A DNA stretch of 64,000 nt from Bordetella genomosp. 12 (GCF_002261355.1 NZ_NEVU01000003.1:868001-932000); one strand, 5' to 3'. Shown: positions 25,313 to 34,926, counted from the stretch's first letter. Notes: generated by a model from the letters alone, not told the origin. Numbers and translations are program-made.

Positions 25313-25462
25313 TGCCGCGTCATCGTCAGGCCCGCTTCGCCGCATTGCGCCATGGCGTGCAGGCCGCGTCGGCAGGCCGGGCCGGCCCAAGCCGGCACGA
25401 CCGAGGAGCCCTCGGCCGTCCCTGACATGACGGCCCGGCGTTATCAGGGCAGAGCGAAACGC

Positions 25463-28015
25463 TCAAAACCTGCCGCGCAGCGTCAATCGCACATTGCGCG
25501 GTTCGCCGTAGTAATTCCCCAGGGTGGAGCTGCCCACCGTGCGGTAGTACCACTTGTCAAAGAGGTTATCGACGTTCAGCGCCACGGTCCAGTTGCGATT
25601 GACGCGATACTCGGTCATCAGGTTCCACACGGCGTAGCCGCCCTGCGTATAGTCAAACGGCACATTGCCGCCCGTCCAGTTCTGCGCCGCCTCATTCCAG
25701 CTGGCTGCCGTCCCCGACACATACTGTTTGCTGTTGAGGGTGACACCGGCTCCGACTTTCCACGCCGACGCCTGGCCGGGCAATTGCCACGTACCGAAAA
25801 GCTTCAAAGAATGCTTGGGCGTGATCGTGCTGAACACCGCGTCCTGGGTTTTATCCTGATTATGGTTATAGGTATACCCGGCATAGATGTTCACGCCGCG
25901 GGCGATTTCGCCACTGACCTCGAGCTCCACCCCCTCGCTGACGACCTTGCCGGCATTGAGGTAGCAGCAAGCGCCTGCGAACAGGGTCTCACTTGCAGGA
26001 TAGCGGCTGTCACGCACGGCCCTATCCTTTTGAACGATGCGATAGAGCGCGACCGAGGTGCTCAATTTGCCGTCCAGCAAGTCGCCCTTCACACCCACTT
26101 CGGTGTTGCTGCCATGCATGGGGTCCAGACCGGTGCCGGGCGCCGGGCCCGACCGGTAATAGGCCTGCGGATTGAAGATTTCCGCATAGCTCGCGTAGCC
26201 CGTCCATTCCGGCGTGAAGTCATACAGCACGCCGCCAAAAGGCACGACCTGCGTAGGCTCACTGTATCGGGTGGCGCTCGCGACCCGCCAGGTATCGGTC
26301 ATCTGCCAGCTGTTATCCAGATAGGTGCTGTACACCTGATTGAACTTGTACTTGTTGGCGCGGGCTCCGACAATCACCTTGGTGTTGTCCGTGACTTCCA
26401 TCCTCAACGTGCCGTAGATGCCGTACTGTCTGGTGTCGTTGGGCTCATAACTGCGAAACAGCTGCCCACGGCTCAGATCGCCCGAGACATAAGGCGTCGA
26501 ACCAATGTCGAACAAGTCGGCCTGCTGTCCCGTGGCGCGTTGCACGACATAGCTCTGCCATTTGCTCTTGATGTCCTGCATGTCCGCGCCGATCAGGACC
26601 TCATGGGTACGCCCCCCCAGATCGAAGGCGCCGCTGAGGTTGATATCCAGCATGAGCTGACGATTCCAGCTGTGCTGATCGGAACCGACCCAGCGCGAGC
26701 CCTTGAGTGTCACCGGATTGACGGCGCCCGACACATAACCGCCATTGACGTCACGGTTTTCCTCCGTATAGCTGGCATTGGCGCGCAAGGTCCAGCGCGG
26801 GGCCAGATGCCAGCTCAGTTTCGCGAACACCTCGTCGGAGGTCGTGTCCTCAAATGCCCACGGCGCCGTCAATGCCGTATTACGCGACAACCCCAGGTCA
26901 GCGCCGTTGCTATATCGCGGAAAGCCTTGCGGCGTGCCTTGTTCCTTGATCCGCTGGTGCCGCCCCCCGACGGCCAGTACGGCGTCCGGGCCGAGGTCGG
27001 CCTCCAGCACGCCGTAGAAGGTGGGCTTCTCGCTGGCGCGGCGGTCGGTGAAATACTTGCGGTCTTCATAGACCACGACGCCTCGCCCCCGCAGCTTGCC
27101 CTCAAACGCCAGCGGGCCGGACGCATCGACTTCCGTGCGGTAGTTGTCCCAACGGCCGGCGCTCGCGGTGAAATTGAACTGGGGCGTGGCCGTCGGCATC
27201 TTGCGCACCAGATTCACCGCGCCGCCCGGGTTGCCCGTGCCGTTGATCAGGCCGGCCGCGCCACGCAGCACCTCGACACGGTCAAACTCCGCCATGTCAT
27301 AGGAAATGAAGGTGTAGTTTCCGCTGGAGGTCGACATCGGCGCGCCGCCGTCGAGCTGCACGCTGTCGATGGCAAAGCCGCGCGAATAGATATCCGTCAG
27401 GCGATGGCCCGAGTCCTGCACGGTCAAACCCGTCATCTGGCCCGCGGCCTGACCCAGGTCGGTGAGGTTCTGATCTTCCATGCGCTGCTTGGTCAGAACG
27501 GACACCGACTGCGGAATCTCGCGCAGGCCCTGCGCGGTTTTGCCTAAGGTGATGGCATCGCTGGTATAGGAGCCCGTGCCTTCGGTTTCTCCCACGCGTT
27601 GGGCCTCCACGCGCACCGCCCGCAGAGAATAGACGTCTTCCTGGCCCTGCGCTGACGGCAGCGACAAGGAGGCGGTCTTTCCATTCCAACGCACGGTAAT
27701 ACCCGTACCATGGAGCAACCGCGCCAGCGCCTGTTCCGGGGTCAGCGCACCCGACACCGCCGGAGCGTTCAGGCCGGCCACCGTCTCGGGGAGATAGTAG
27801 ATCTGGATGTCGGTCTGCTGGCCCAACTGCAGCAGGGCCGAGTTCAGGGACTGGGCCGGGATGTTGATGTGCACGGCATCCGTGCTTTGTGCGTAGCTGA
27901 TATCGGGCGAAAGGCCAAAGGTCAGCGCGAGCGAAATCGCCAATACATTCAGGTTCAAGCCGAACCGCTTGCCGCGCAAGGCAGGCGAAGTGTGCTTAGT
28001 GATGAGAGGGTTCAC
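25463..28015 (-). CDS. TonB-dependent siderophore receptor with signalling domain (set 2)
   Basis: This outer-membrane ferric-siderophore receptor has 850 residues from GTG 28015. The order is: signal peptide (about 1-43, ALTFGLSPDISYAQS), STN signalling domain (about 45-115, INIPAQSLNSALLQLGQQ), plug (about 170-290, with GLREIPQSVSVLTKQRMEDQ and a VEVLRGAAGLINGTGNPGG block), and barrel ending LTLRGRF. The frame extends to another GTG at 28096, but GTG 28015 places the signal peptide near the N-terminus; neither has a strong ribosome site. The FecR gene ends about 240 bases upstream; a Fur-like box lies between. Ligand unknown. Confidence 0.93.
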   Translation of the reverse strand: MNPLITKHTSPALRGKRFGLNLNVLAISLALTFGLSPDISYAQSTDAVHINIPAQSLNSALLQLGQQTDIQIYYLPETVAGLNAPAVSGALTPEQALARLLHGTGITVRWNGKTASLSLPSAQGQEDVYSLRAVRVEAQRVGETEGTGSYTSDAITLGKTAQGLREIPQSVSVLTKQRMEDQNLTDLGQAAGQMTGLTVQDSGHRLTDIYSRGFAIDSVQLDGGAPMSTSSGNYTFISYDMAEFDRVEVLRGAAGLINGTGNPGGAVNLVRKMPTATPQFNFTASAGRWDNYRTEVDASGPLAFEGKLRGRGVVVYEDRKYFTDRRASEKPTFYGVLEADLGPDAVLAVGGRHQRIKEQGTPQGFPRYSNGADLGLSRNTALTAPWAFEDTTSDEVFAKLSWHLAPRWTLRANASYTEENRDVNGGYVSGAVNPVTLKGSRWVGSDQHSWNRQLMLDINLSGAFDLGGRTHEVLIGADMQDIKSKWQSYVVQRATGQQADLFDIGSTPYVSGDLSRGQLFRSYEPNDTRQYGIYGTLRMEVTDNTKVIVGARANKYKFNQVYSTYLDNSWQMTDTWRVASATRYSEPTQVVPFGGVLYDFTPEWTGYASYAEIFNPQAYYRSGPAPGTGLDPMHGSNTEVGVKGDLLDGKLSTSVALYRIVQKDRAVRDSRYPASETLFAGACCYLNAGKVVSEGVELEVSGEIARGVNIYAGYTYNHNQDKTQDAVFSTITPKHSLKLFGTWQLPGQASAWKVGAGVTLNSKQYVSGTAASWNEAAQNWTGGNVPFDYTQGGYAVWNLMTEYRVNRNWTVALNVDNLFDKWYYRTVGSSTLGNYYGEPRNVRLTLRGRF

Positions 28016-28202
28016 CGGACGTTCTCTAGATAATGAAAGCGGCGCATGCGCGCCAAACCCTTTGGCCAAAGGTTCCTTGCAACCTGCATCACTCACGATG
28101 AAAGGCAGGCCGTCATTAATAAAGAGAGTTCTGCGCCCTCAACCCCGTAAAGAATCCGGCAGAAAATTTGAAATAAAATGTTTCTGCGATTAATGCTGAC
28201 AC

Positions 28203-28220
28203 GCATTCTTATTCGTAAAC
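28203..28220 (-). promoter_or_regulatory. Fur-box-like sequence upstream of receptor, set 2
   Basis: GCATTCTTATTCGTAAAC (plus strand) lies about 190 bases before the receptor start and after the FecR gene. It resembles the box in front of sigma gene 1 read on the other strand. It suggests the receptor also has its own iron-controlled promoter. Confidence 0.45.
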
Positions 28221-28254
28221 AAAGACATCGCCGCGGCGCGCCAGCGACGCATGC

Positions 28255-29250
28255 TCAACGGGGAACGATCTCGCTGCTGCCGTCGGGCAACCTTCGCACC
28301 GCGACATGGGCCAGGGCGGGCAGCACCTCGAGAATGGCCTCAGGATCATCGACACTGAACACCCCTGTCACGCGCAATGCCTGCAAGCCGGGATGATGCA
28401 GACGAACGGGCCGGACGCGATAGCGATTCATTTCGGTGACGATGGTTGCCAAAGGCGCAGCGTCAAAGACGATCTTGCCCTGCCGCCACGCGGTCAGCGC
28501 CCCGACATCCGCCTTGGACACCCCCGACACGCTATCCGTCCCGTCAACTTGCACGGACTGCAGTGCGACGAGCCGGCGTGTCTCGCGATGCCACCATGCC
28601 CCCCCCGTGACCTCTACCGATCCCGACTCCACGGCGACGGACACGCGCTCGGCGCTGCGCCGCACGTTGAATCGGGTCCCGGTGACCGTCACCGTGGCTG
28701 CAGCGGCCTGTACCACGAAGGGGCGCTGCGGTGCCGACGCAATGGCAAAGAAGGCCTCACCCTGCTCCAGCACCACGCGCCGTTCGGATGCATAGAACGC
28801 GACGACAACGACACTGTCCGTGTTGAGCGTGAGGAGGGAGCCGTCAGGCAATGCCACCTCGCGGCGCTCGCCGCGCTGGCTGGCGTAACGCTCGGAGAAT
28901 TGCGGAGCTCCGAACCAGCGCTCGGGCCCCAATGCGACGGTCGCCACGGCGGCGCAACAGGCCGCCCCGACGCCAAGCGCCAGTATCCGGCGGCGGCCCG
29001 CAAATGCCGCGGTTGGCCGTGCCTGCCCACGCGCCAGAATGCCCGCAAAAACCTGATCGGGCGTGGCCTCGGCCACGCGCCAGACACGCAGCATGCCCTG
29101 ATAGGCCTGTTCATGCCGAGGGTCGGCGGCCCGCCATGACTCGAAACGCTGGCGCTCATCCGGCGTCATGAGTCCCCCGCTTTCGCGGGTAAACCAATGC
29201 GCGGCGGCGGCGCCGGGATCCTCGGGAATGTTTGAGTCTTGGGTGGTCAT
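28255..29250 (-). CDS. FecR-family signal transducer (set 2)
   Basis: This 331-residue inner-membrane anti-sigma/activator protein has a cytoplasmic part with DPGAAAAHWFTRESGGLMTPDE in pieces (about 11-32) and WRAADPRHEQAYQGMLRVW (about 39-57). A membrane segment lies at about 87-107 (ILALGVGAACCAAVATVALG). The periplasmic FecR domain follows (GERREVALPDGSLLTLNTDS and TVTGTRFNV). It is on the same strand as the sigma gene, about 80 bases downstream of it. The order sigma-FecR-receptor matches the other three sets. The start is ATG 29250. Confidence 0.92.
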   Translation of the reverse strand: MTTQDSNIPEDPGAAAAHWFTRESGGLMTPDERQRFESWRAADPRHEQAYQGMLRVWRVAEATPDQVFAGILARGQARPTAAFAGRRRILALGVGAACCAAVATVALGPERWFGAPQFSERYASQRGERREVALPDGSLLTLNTDSVVVVAFYASERRVVLEQGEAFFAIASAPQRPFVVQAAAATVTVTGTRFNVRRSAERVSVAVESGSVEVTGGAWWHRETRRLVALQSVQVDGTDSVSGVSKADVGALTAWRQGKIVFDAAPLATIVTEMNRYRVRPVRLHHPGLQALRVTGVFSVDDPEAILEVLPALAHVAVRRLPDGSSEIVPR

Positions 29251-29329
29251 GCTGGACGCAGAAGCCGTCGGATGCGGATAACTGCTGCTCCTTAGTAAAA
29301 GACGCTCGATGGCAGCAAACCCCGTAATT

Positions 29330-29833
29330 CTACGAGGCGAATCTTTGTAACTTTTCGTGCAAGTGCCTCATTGCCCTGGTCAGGTTCTTCTCCACGGTGC
29401 TGACGGACAAGCCCATATGCCGGGCGATTTCCGGTACGGTCCAATGCTCCAACCGATGCCAGGCAAATATTTTCTGGCATACCTCGGGCAATTCGGCCAG
29501 CGACGCAGCCAGGGCCGCTGACAGTTCCGCCACGTAGGCGGCCGACTCGACCTCATCGACGACAGGATGGTCCCCCTCCGCCAGATCCTGCAACGGCACG
29601 CAGGGCAAGGCTTCGGTGCGCCGGTGGCGGCTGATCAGGCCATTGACGGCGCTGCGATGCAAATAGGCCCGCGTATCCTGGATGACCAGCATATTCGCGC
29701 CCAGCATACGTTCCGCCGCATCCTGCACCGCGTCCTCGGCGTCATGCGCATTGGCAGCGCCTTTCGCCCACGTCCCAACCAGCCTGCTGTAATGAGCAAG
29801 CCAGTTTCTTTTGGGTGCAGCGGGGGGAGACAT
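29330..29833 (-). CDS. FecI-like ECF sigma factor (set 2)
   Basis: This 167-residue ECF sigma factor has region 2 at about 10-75 (DAEDAVQDAAERMLG, then AYLHRSAVNGLISRHRR). Region 4 is at about 112-160 (LPEVCQKIFAWHRLEHWTVPEIARHMGLS with an STVEKNLTRAMRHL recognition helix). It is more diverged from the other three sigma factors here, which share YxxHHxWL near the N-terminus. That suggests a different ECF subgroup, possibly nearer the heme-type (HurI/RhuI) regulators, but I cannot place it firmly. ATG 29833 is a clear start. A Fur-box-like sequence lies about 45 bases upstream. Confidence 0.88.
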   Translation of the reverse strand: MSPPAAPKRNWLAHYSRLVGTWAKGAANAHDAEDAVQDAAERMLGANMLVIQDTRAYLHRSAVNGLISRHRRTEALPCVPLQDLAEGDHPVVDEVESAAYVAELSAALAASLAELPEVCQKIFAWHRLEHWTVPEIARHMGLSVSTVEKNLTRAMRHLHEKLQRFAS

Positions 29834-29874
29834 GACGCGAAGGACGGCGGACCAGAAAACGAATCGCGAAGTTT

Positions 29875-29893
29875 AACAATAATTCTCATTTGC
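29875..29893 (-). promoter_or_regulatory. Fur-box-like sequence upstream of sigma gene, set 2
   Basis: AACAATAATTCTCATTTGC lies about 40 bases before the sigma start at 29833. It shares AATTCTCATT with the boxes of the other iron genes and should confer iron repression. Confidence 0.55.
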
Positions 29894-30023
29894 AAGCCGG
29901 CCTGCCAGTGCCCGTATGCGCCGTGCTGCGCGCCTACGTCGGCACCTACTCCCGCGCGCCGGCTGGCCGAGCACGCGGGAGTGATATAAGAGAGGGGCCT
30001 TAGCAAGCGACTCCCGCCTCAGC

Positions 30024-30932
30024 ATGACCATCAGCAAAACTCTGGATCTGAATCTGCTCAAAGCCCTGGACGCCCTGCTCGAGGAGCGCAATGTCACGCG
30101 CGCGGCCGCGCGATTGGGCGTCACCCAGCCGGCCATGAGCGGCATGCTCACGCGGCTGCGCAACGCGTTCGGCGATCCGCTGTTCGTGCGTGCGCAACGC
30201 GGCATCGTGCCCACGCAACGAGCGCTGGCGCTGAGCATCCCGCTCAAGCAGGTCATGGGCGAGATTGGCGGCTTGCTGCAGCCCCCGGTATTCGATCCCG
30301 CCGCCGCCACGCTGACCTTCACCATCGCAGCGACCGACTATGCGCTGCGCGCCATCGCCGTGCCCTTTCTGGCGGCGCTCAAACCCCAGGCGCCCCATAT
30401 CCGCGTGGCCCTGGTGCCGGTCGACGACAAGCAGGTGCATGCGCAGCTCGAGCGCGGCGACATCGATCTGGCCTTGCTCACGCCCGACAACACGCCGACC
30501 GACCTGCATGCCCGGCCCCTGTTCGCCGAACGCTATGTCTGCGTACTGCGCGCGGATCACCCAGCGATACAAGGCCGCAAACGCCTGAGCGTCAAACAAC
30601 TGTGCGCCCTGGACCACGCCTTGGTGTCCTACACCGGAGGCGGCTTCCGGGGCGTGACGGACGACGCCCTGGAAAAACTGGGCAAACAGCGCCAGATCAC
30701 CCTGTCGGTAAAAAGCTTTCTCATCGTACCGGACATCCTGCGGGCCAGCGATATGGTGGCCATTTTGCCGTCACGACTGGTCTGCGGCATGCCGGGGCTG
30801 GCCGTCGTCGAGCCCCCTATCGACATCCCGGGCTTCACCAAAGTCGCCGCCTGGCATGAGCGCACCCATGGCGATACGGCCCACCGGTGGTTGCGCGACC
30901 TGTTGTTTCAGGCGTGTGCCGACACGCCCTGA
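30024..30932 (+). CDS. LysR-family transcriptional regulator
   Basis: The 302-residue product has an N-terminal winged HTH (about 8-66, NLLKALDALLEERNVTRAAARLGVTQ in the usual place, then PAMSGMLTRLR and DPLFVRAQRG). A periplasmic-binding-like effector domain covers about 92-295. The helix DLNLLKALDALLEE resembles the NodD/PcpR-type LysR branch. It is convergent with an Old Yellow Enzyme gene 33 bases downstream, so that is a neighbour but not an obvious divergent target. The target is unknown; the left flank is the sigma gene of iron set 2 with a Fur box between. Confidence 0.92.
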   Translation: MTISKTLDLNLLKALDALLEERNVTRAAARLGVTQPAMSGMLTRLRNAFGDPLFVRAQRGIVPTQRALALSIPLKQVMGEIGGLLQPPVFDPAAATLTFTIAATDYALRAIAVPFLAALKPQAPHIRVALVPVDDKQVHAQLERGDIDLALLTPDNTPTDLHARPLFAERYVCVLRADHPAIQGRKRLSVKQLCALDHALVSYTGGGFRGVTDDALEKLGKQRQITLSVKSFLIVPDILRASDMVAILPSRLVCGMPGLAVVEPPIDIPGFTKVAAWHERTHGDTAHRWLRDLLFQACADTP

Positions 30933-30965
30933 GGCCCACGGCAGGCCAACGGCCTGCCCTGGGCC

Positions 30966-32081
30966 TCAGGCGGCCGTTTTGGCTGCGCCGCGGTAACGCT
31001 CCAGCCAGTGAGCATAGGGCGCGGGCAGTATCCAATCCGGGCGCTCGAGCTTGAGCGCCTGCGCGAGCGCATACGGATAGTGCGGATTAGCCAGCATGGC
31101 GCGGCCCATCATCACCACATCCATCTGGCCCTCGGCCACCACACGCTCGGCGACCTGCGGGTCATCGATCCCCCAGCTCGAAGCCACCGGCAGACCCGCT
31201 TCGCGGCTGACGCGTGCGGTGATCGGCGCCAGAAAGGCCGGCGTGCCCCACGGGATCTTCACATCGGGGATGACAAAATTGACGCTGACATTGAGCATAT
31301 CCAAACCGCCCTGACGCATGCGCTTGACCAATTCAATCGACTCGGCGAGCGTTTGCTCGTCGTGCCCGTCGTATTCGATGACGCCAAAGCGCGCGGTCAA
31401 TGGCAGATGCTGCGGCCACACCTCACGCACCGCCGCCAGCGTCTCGAGCAGGAAACGGCCGCGGTTGTCGAAACTGCCGCCGTACTGATCGCTGCGCTGA
31501 TTGCTATGCGCAGAGAAAAAACTCTGCGCCAGATAACCATGGGCGAAATGCAGCTCGAGCCACTTAAAACCGGCGTCGCGCGCGCGGCGCGCCGCGGCCA
31601 CGAAATCCGCCGTGACGCGATGGATATCCTCCAGACTCATCTGCCTGGGCACGCGCGGCAAGCCTTCGCCATAAGCGATCGCCGACGGGCCGATGGGCTG
31701 CCAGGCTCGCGGATCGCTGGCCGGGATGTGATCGTCGCCCTCCCAAGGCTTATTGGCGCTGGCCTTGCGGCCGGCATGCGCGATCTGGATGCCGGGCACC
31801 GCGCCCGCGGCACCGATACTGGCGGCGATACGCGCCAACCCCTCGGCCTGCGCATCGTTCCACAGCCCCAGGCATCCCGGCGTGATGCGGCCCTCCGGCG
31901 ACACCCCAGTGGCTTCAACCACCACCAGCCCGGCACCGCCGCGGGCCAGAGAGGGATAGTGAACCTGGTGCCAATCGTTGGTCAAACCATCGACGGCGCT
32001 GTACTGGCACATCGGCGAGACCGCGATGCGATTGCGCAGCGTGACATCCTTGAGCTGGAAGGGGGTGAACAGTGCGGCCAT
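30966..32081 (-). CDS. NADH:flavin oxidoreductase, Old Yellow Enzyme family (YqjM-like)
   Basis: This 371-residue FMN-dependent ene-reductase acts on activated alkenes or nitro compounds, a role inferred from the family. TIM-barrel landmarks are FTPFQLKDVTLRNRIAVSPM (about 5-24), CQYSAVDG with the YqjM-type Cys that tunes the flavin, HAGRKAS (about 101-107), LELHFAHGYLAQSFFS with the active-site His, and VMMGRAMLANPHYPYALA in the phosphate-binding C-terminal region. I chose ATG 32081 because GGAG lies about 8 bases upstream; the frame runs on to 32126. It probably belongs to the xenobiotic-reductase branch. Confidence 0.93.
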   Translation of the reverse strand: MAALFTPFQLKDVTLRNRIAVSPMCQYSAVDGLTNDWHQVHYPSLARGGAGLVVVEATGVSPEGRITPGCLGLWNDAQAEGLARIAASIGAAGAVPGIQIAHAGRKASANKPWEGDDHIPASDPRAWQPIGPSAIAYGEGLPRVPRQMSLEDIHRVTADFVAAARRARDAGFKWLELHFAHGYLAQSFFSAHSNQRSDQYGGSFDNRGRFLLETLAAVREVWPQHLPLTARFGVIEYDGHDEQTLAESIELVKRMRQGGLDMLNVSVNFVIPDVKIPWGTPAFLAPITARVSREAGLPVASSWGIDDPQVAERVVAEGQMDVVMMGRAMLANPHYPYALAQALKLERPDWILPAPYAHWLERYRGAAKTAA

Positions 32082-32225
32082 GCGTTTCTCCACGACTTTC
32101 AAATACGAACAATCAAATAAATCCACCTCGCGCGCGGCAAGGCAGCCGGACCGACGATAGGCGTCAGCTCGCCGGCGCGGCAGGGGAAGCTTAGCAGCCG
32201 TGCCACGCGCCCGCCTTGGGCGGCA

Positions 32226-32741
32226 TCAGGGCCGGCCGTTGCGCGCGGCGCCCACCAGCCCATCCAGCCAATCCTGGTGGCCGTTGATCATGGGATTGGG
32301 CCGAGCCTGATGAAGCGCCCTGGCAGGCGCGCCCACCTGGGTTTCCTGCGTGAGGATGCGCACACGCTCGCCAGGAAGATCTTCGATCAGCCAGGCGTGA
32401 TGCACGTCCAGACGTTGCGGGCTGCCGGGCTCGCCAGCCCAGCCGTGCCAGGCCACCCGGCCGGGCTGGCCGGCCGCCGGCGCCGCGTACTCCACGCACT
32501 GCGCCTCGATCGGAAAGCCAAAGGTCTCAAAGTAGAAACGATCGTCACAGACCAGCTCAGGCCCCCGGCCCTCATGGAAGCGCACGTTGGCCGAATTGGC
32601 GTAATAGCCCGGCCAACGCGCGGGCGTGATCAGCCACGGCCACACGTCAATGGCGGCCAGACCCGCGACAATGACCTCGTTGGAAACAAAATTGTCGGTA
32701 AAGCCGGGCAGATAGCCGTCCGGCCAGATGATGGCGTGCAT
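32226..32741 (-). CDS. SRPBCC-family (START-like) protein
   Basis: The 171-residue product looks like a polyketide-cyclase/START-like (SRPBCC) domain: NEVIVAGLAAIDVWPWLITPARWPGYY-type start in pieces (about 21-46), a VRFHEGRGPELV strand and a DVHHAWLIEDLPGERVRILTQE strand pair (about 109-130). Such domains bind small hydrophobic ligands; no enzymatic role can be assigned. I chose ATG 32741 because GGAG lies 10 bases upstream; the longer frame to 32861 has no family similarity. It lies alone between OYE and a divergently transcribed PIN-domain gene. Confidence 0.7.
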   Translation of the reverse strand: MHAIIWPDGYLPGFTDNFVSNEVIVAGLAAIDVWPWLITPARWPGYYANSANVRFHEGRGPELVCDDRFYFETFGFPIEAQCVEYAAPAAGQPGRVAWHGWAGEPGSPQRLDVHHAWLIEDLPGERVRILTQETQVGAPARALHQARPNPMINGHQDWLDGLVGAARNGRP

Positions 32742-32979
32742 GGTCAAGAGACTCCAGAATGGGTCGCGGCCTGCGGCGGCCCTGTGTACCCACACAGCGG
32801 CAAGCACGCGGAAAGCGACAGGCATGACGTTATGGTCGGCCTCGCAGAGAAATAAATCCAATCCTATATTTTTATTTTTGCCATCATCTCAACTGATATC
32901 AGAGCCGCTAGGGGGCGGGTGCAGGCAAGGGGCGCCGGCTATACTTGCCCGCTTGCCTTCGTCCCGTGCCCTACCGATC

Positions 32980-33561
32980 TTGTCTGCACCTTCCCCTTAC
33001 ATCGTTCTTGACGCTTGCGTGCTCATGTCCAATATCGTGCGCAGGCTGATGTTGCGTCTGGCGGCCGCGGGGGTGTATCAGCCCGTCTGGACGGAGCGTA
33101 TCGGCCAGGAGTGGCGGCGCAATGCGGCGCGCATCTGGGAGGTCCCGCCCGAGTTTCTGGCGCAGCAATGGGCAGAGATGAACAGCCAGTTCCCGCAGGC
33201 GCTGGAAACGGATATCGAACCCTATGAACTGAGCCTGCGCTATAGCGACCCGAAGGACTTTCACGTCATCGCAGCGGGCCTGGCGCGCCGTGCGCGCTGC
33301 GGCCAACAGCTGCCGCCGGTCGTACAGATCGCCACCTGGAACCTGAAGGATTTCAATCGTTCGGAGCTGCGCCGTCAGGGGCTGGATGCCTTCAATCCCG
33401 ACACCTTGATCGCACGCTGGCATGCCGAACATCCGCAAGCGGTGCTCGATGCGCTGGCGCCGGTGCCGCAGGACTACCTCGCGCTGGGCCGGGAGGCTGA
33501 ACCCCTATCGGCCACACTGCATCGCGAACGGCTTTACCGGGTCAAGAATCTGGCTCAGTGA
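32980..33561 (+). CDS. PIN-domain protein (VapC-like nuclease fold), TTG start
   Basis: The 193-residue product starts with a PIN domain: YIVLDACVLMSNI (about 7-19, first acidic Asp in LDAC), an LSLRYSDPKDFHVIAAGLA segment (about 84-102, further acidic residues) and VQIATWNLKDFNRSEL (about 113-128, last acidic Asp). PIN domains are metal-dependent RNases. There is no adjacent small antitoxin gene, so it is a solitary PIN protein rather than a standard vapBC pair. No in-frame ATG exists near the domain; TTG 32980 is the best start, though TTG 32953 is possible. It overlaps the end of the convergent threonine dehydratase gene by 7 bases. Confidence 0.75.
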   Translation: MSAPSPYIVLDACVLMSNIVRRLMLRLAAAGVYQPVWTERIGQEWRRNAARIWEVPPEFLAQQWAEMNSQFPQALETDIEPYELSLRYSDPKDFHVIAAGLARRARCGQQLPPVVQIATWNLKDFNRSELRRQGLDAFNPDTLIARWHAEHPQAVLDALAPVPQDYLALGREAEPLSATLHRERLYRVKNLAQ

Positions 33562-34772
33562 TCGTGATTGCTGGCGGCAAAGCCGGCCTCGTTGAGGATG
33601 CGTATGACTTCCTCGATGTGCTCGGGCCCGCGGGTCTGCAGCACGAAATCCACCTCTACATTGCGCACCGGCAACGCGGTGAACGCCCGCTGGTGATGCA
33701 CCTCGGTGATATTGGCATGCGCATCGGCAATCAGGCGCGTGGCCTGGGCCAGCGCGCCAGGCAGGTCGCGCAAGTCCACGCGGATGCGGGCCAGCCGGCC
33801 TGCACGCACCATGCCGCGTTCGATGAGCTCGCCCAGCATCAAGGGATCGATATTGCCGCCCGTCAGCACCAGGCCGATGCGTTTGCCCTTGAAATAGCTG
33901 TTGCCGCGGGATTTTTCCAGCAGCAACGCCGCCAGGCCCGCCGCGCCAGCGCCTTCGACCACGGTTTTTTCAATTTCCAGCAGTACGACGATGGCGTGCT
34001 CGATATCGGCCTCGCTGACCAGCTCGATGCGATCGACCAAGCGGCCGACGATCTCCTGTGTCAGCGTGCCGGGCGATTTCACCGCGATCCCCTCGGCGAT
34101 GGTGTAGTTGCCGGTCTCCATCGTCAGGCCGCGAACCGCCGCATACATGGACGGAAAACGCTCGGTCTGCACGCCAATGATCTCTATCCCGGGCTTGATG
34201 GCCTTGGCCGCCGTGGCCACGCCTGAAATCAGGCCGCCGCCGCCGATGGCGATGACGATGGCGTCCAGCTCGGGCTGAGCCTGCAGCATCTCGATGCCGA
34301 TGGTGCCCTGCCCCGCGATCACCGCCTCATCGTCATAGGGATGGATCATGGTCAGCCCGCGCGCCTGGGCAAGCTCGAAGCCGTGCGCCTTGGCGTCGTC
34401 AAAGGTGTCGCCGGCCAGCACCACCTCGGCACCGAAACGCTTGGTGTTGGCCACTTTGACCGTGGGGGTGAAGCGCGGCATGACGATCACGGCGGGCACC
34501 TGCATGCGTTGCGCGTGATAGGCCACGCCCTGCGCATGGTTGCCTGCCGATACCGCGATGACGCCCTGCGCCCGTTCTTCGGGCGAGAGGGTCAGCATGC
34601 GGTTCAGGGCCCCGCGTTCCTTGAAAGACGCCGTGAATTGAAGATTTTCGAACTTCAGCCAGACCTCCGCGCCCAGAATGTCAGAAAGCGTGCGCGACAG
34701 CGTGAAAGGGGTGTTCTGCACCTGCCCGCGCAGGTTGTCGCGGGCGGCTTGGATGGCGGCGAAATCGATCAT
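33555..34772 (-). CDS. ilvA: Threonine dehydratase (threonine ammonia-lyase)
   Basis: This 405-residue PLP enzyme deaminates L-threonine to 2-oxobutyrate. The PLP Lys is in TASFKERGALNR (Lys51), the phosphate loop is IAIGGGGLISGVATA (about 173-187), and LVLTGGNIDP lies at about 310-319. A single ACT domain occupies the C-terminal 80 residues (RVDLRDLPGALAQATRLIADAHANI). The short one-ACT form is typical of the catabolic TdcB-like or the bacterial biosynthetic short IlvA group, so the name is provisional. ATG 34772 is chosen over upstream frames that have no family match. A LysR gene lies upstream on the same strand. Confidence 0.93.
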   Translation of the reverse strand: MIDFAAIQAARDNLRGQVQNTPFTLSRTLSDILGAEVWLKFENLQFTASFKERGALNRMLTLSPEERAQGVIAVSAGNHAQGVAYHAQRMQVPAVIVMPRFTPTVKVANTKRFGAEVVLAGDTFDDAKAHGFELAQARGLTMIHPYDDEAVIAGQGTIGIEMLQAQPELDAIVIAIGGGGLISGVATAAKAIKPGIEIIGVQTERFPSMYAAVRGLTMETGNYTIAEGIAVKSPGTLTQEIVGRLVDRIELVSEADIEHAIVVLLEIEKTVVEGAGAAGLAALLLEKSRGNSYFKGKRIGLVLTGGNIDPLMLGELIERGMVRAGRLARIRVDLRDLPGALAQATRLIADAHANITEVHHQRAFTALPVRNVEVDFVLQTRGPEHIEEVIRILNEAGFAASNHDH

Positions 34773-34926
34773 GGGAAGTCTGGTTTCAAGGTACGAGCGC
34801 CAAGGCTTGCGCCTGAGCGGCGGGGGCCGGGTTCCGCAGCCCGGATCGGGCTGGACGGCGCCGGCCGTAAAGGACATTGCCACTGAACGCGGCCGGGCGC
34901 AACCGCGGGCGGCGCCGGATCGGATG

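Noticed and set aside
25310-27547. Long plus-strand open frame opposite the set 2 receptor
   Set aside because: Antisense to a clear TonB-dependent receptor and without family features; typical of high-GC wobble bias.
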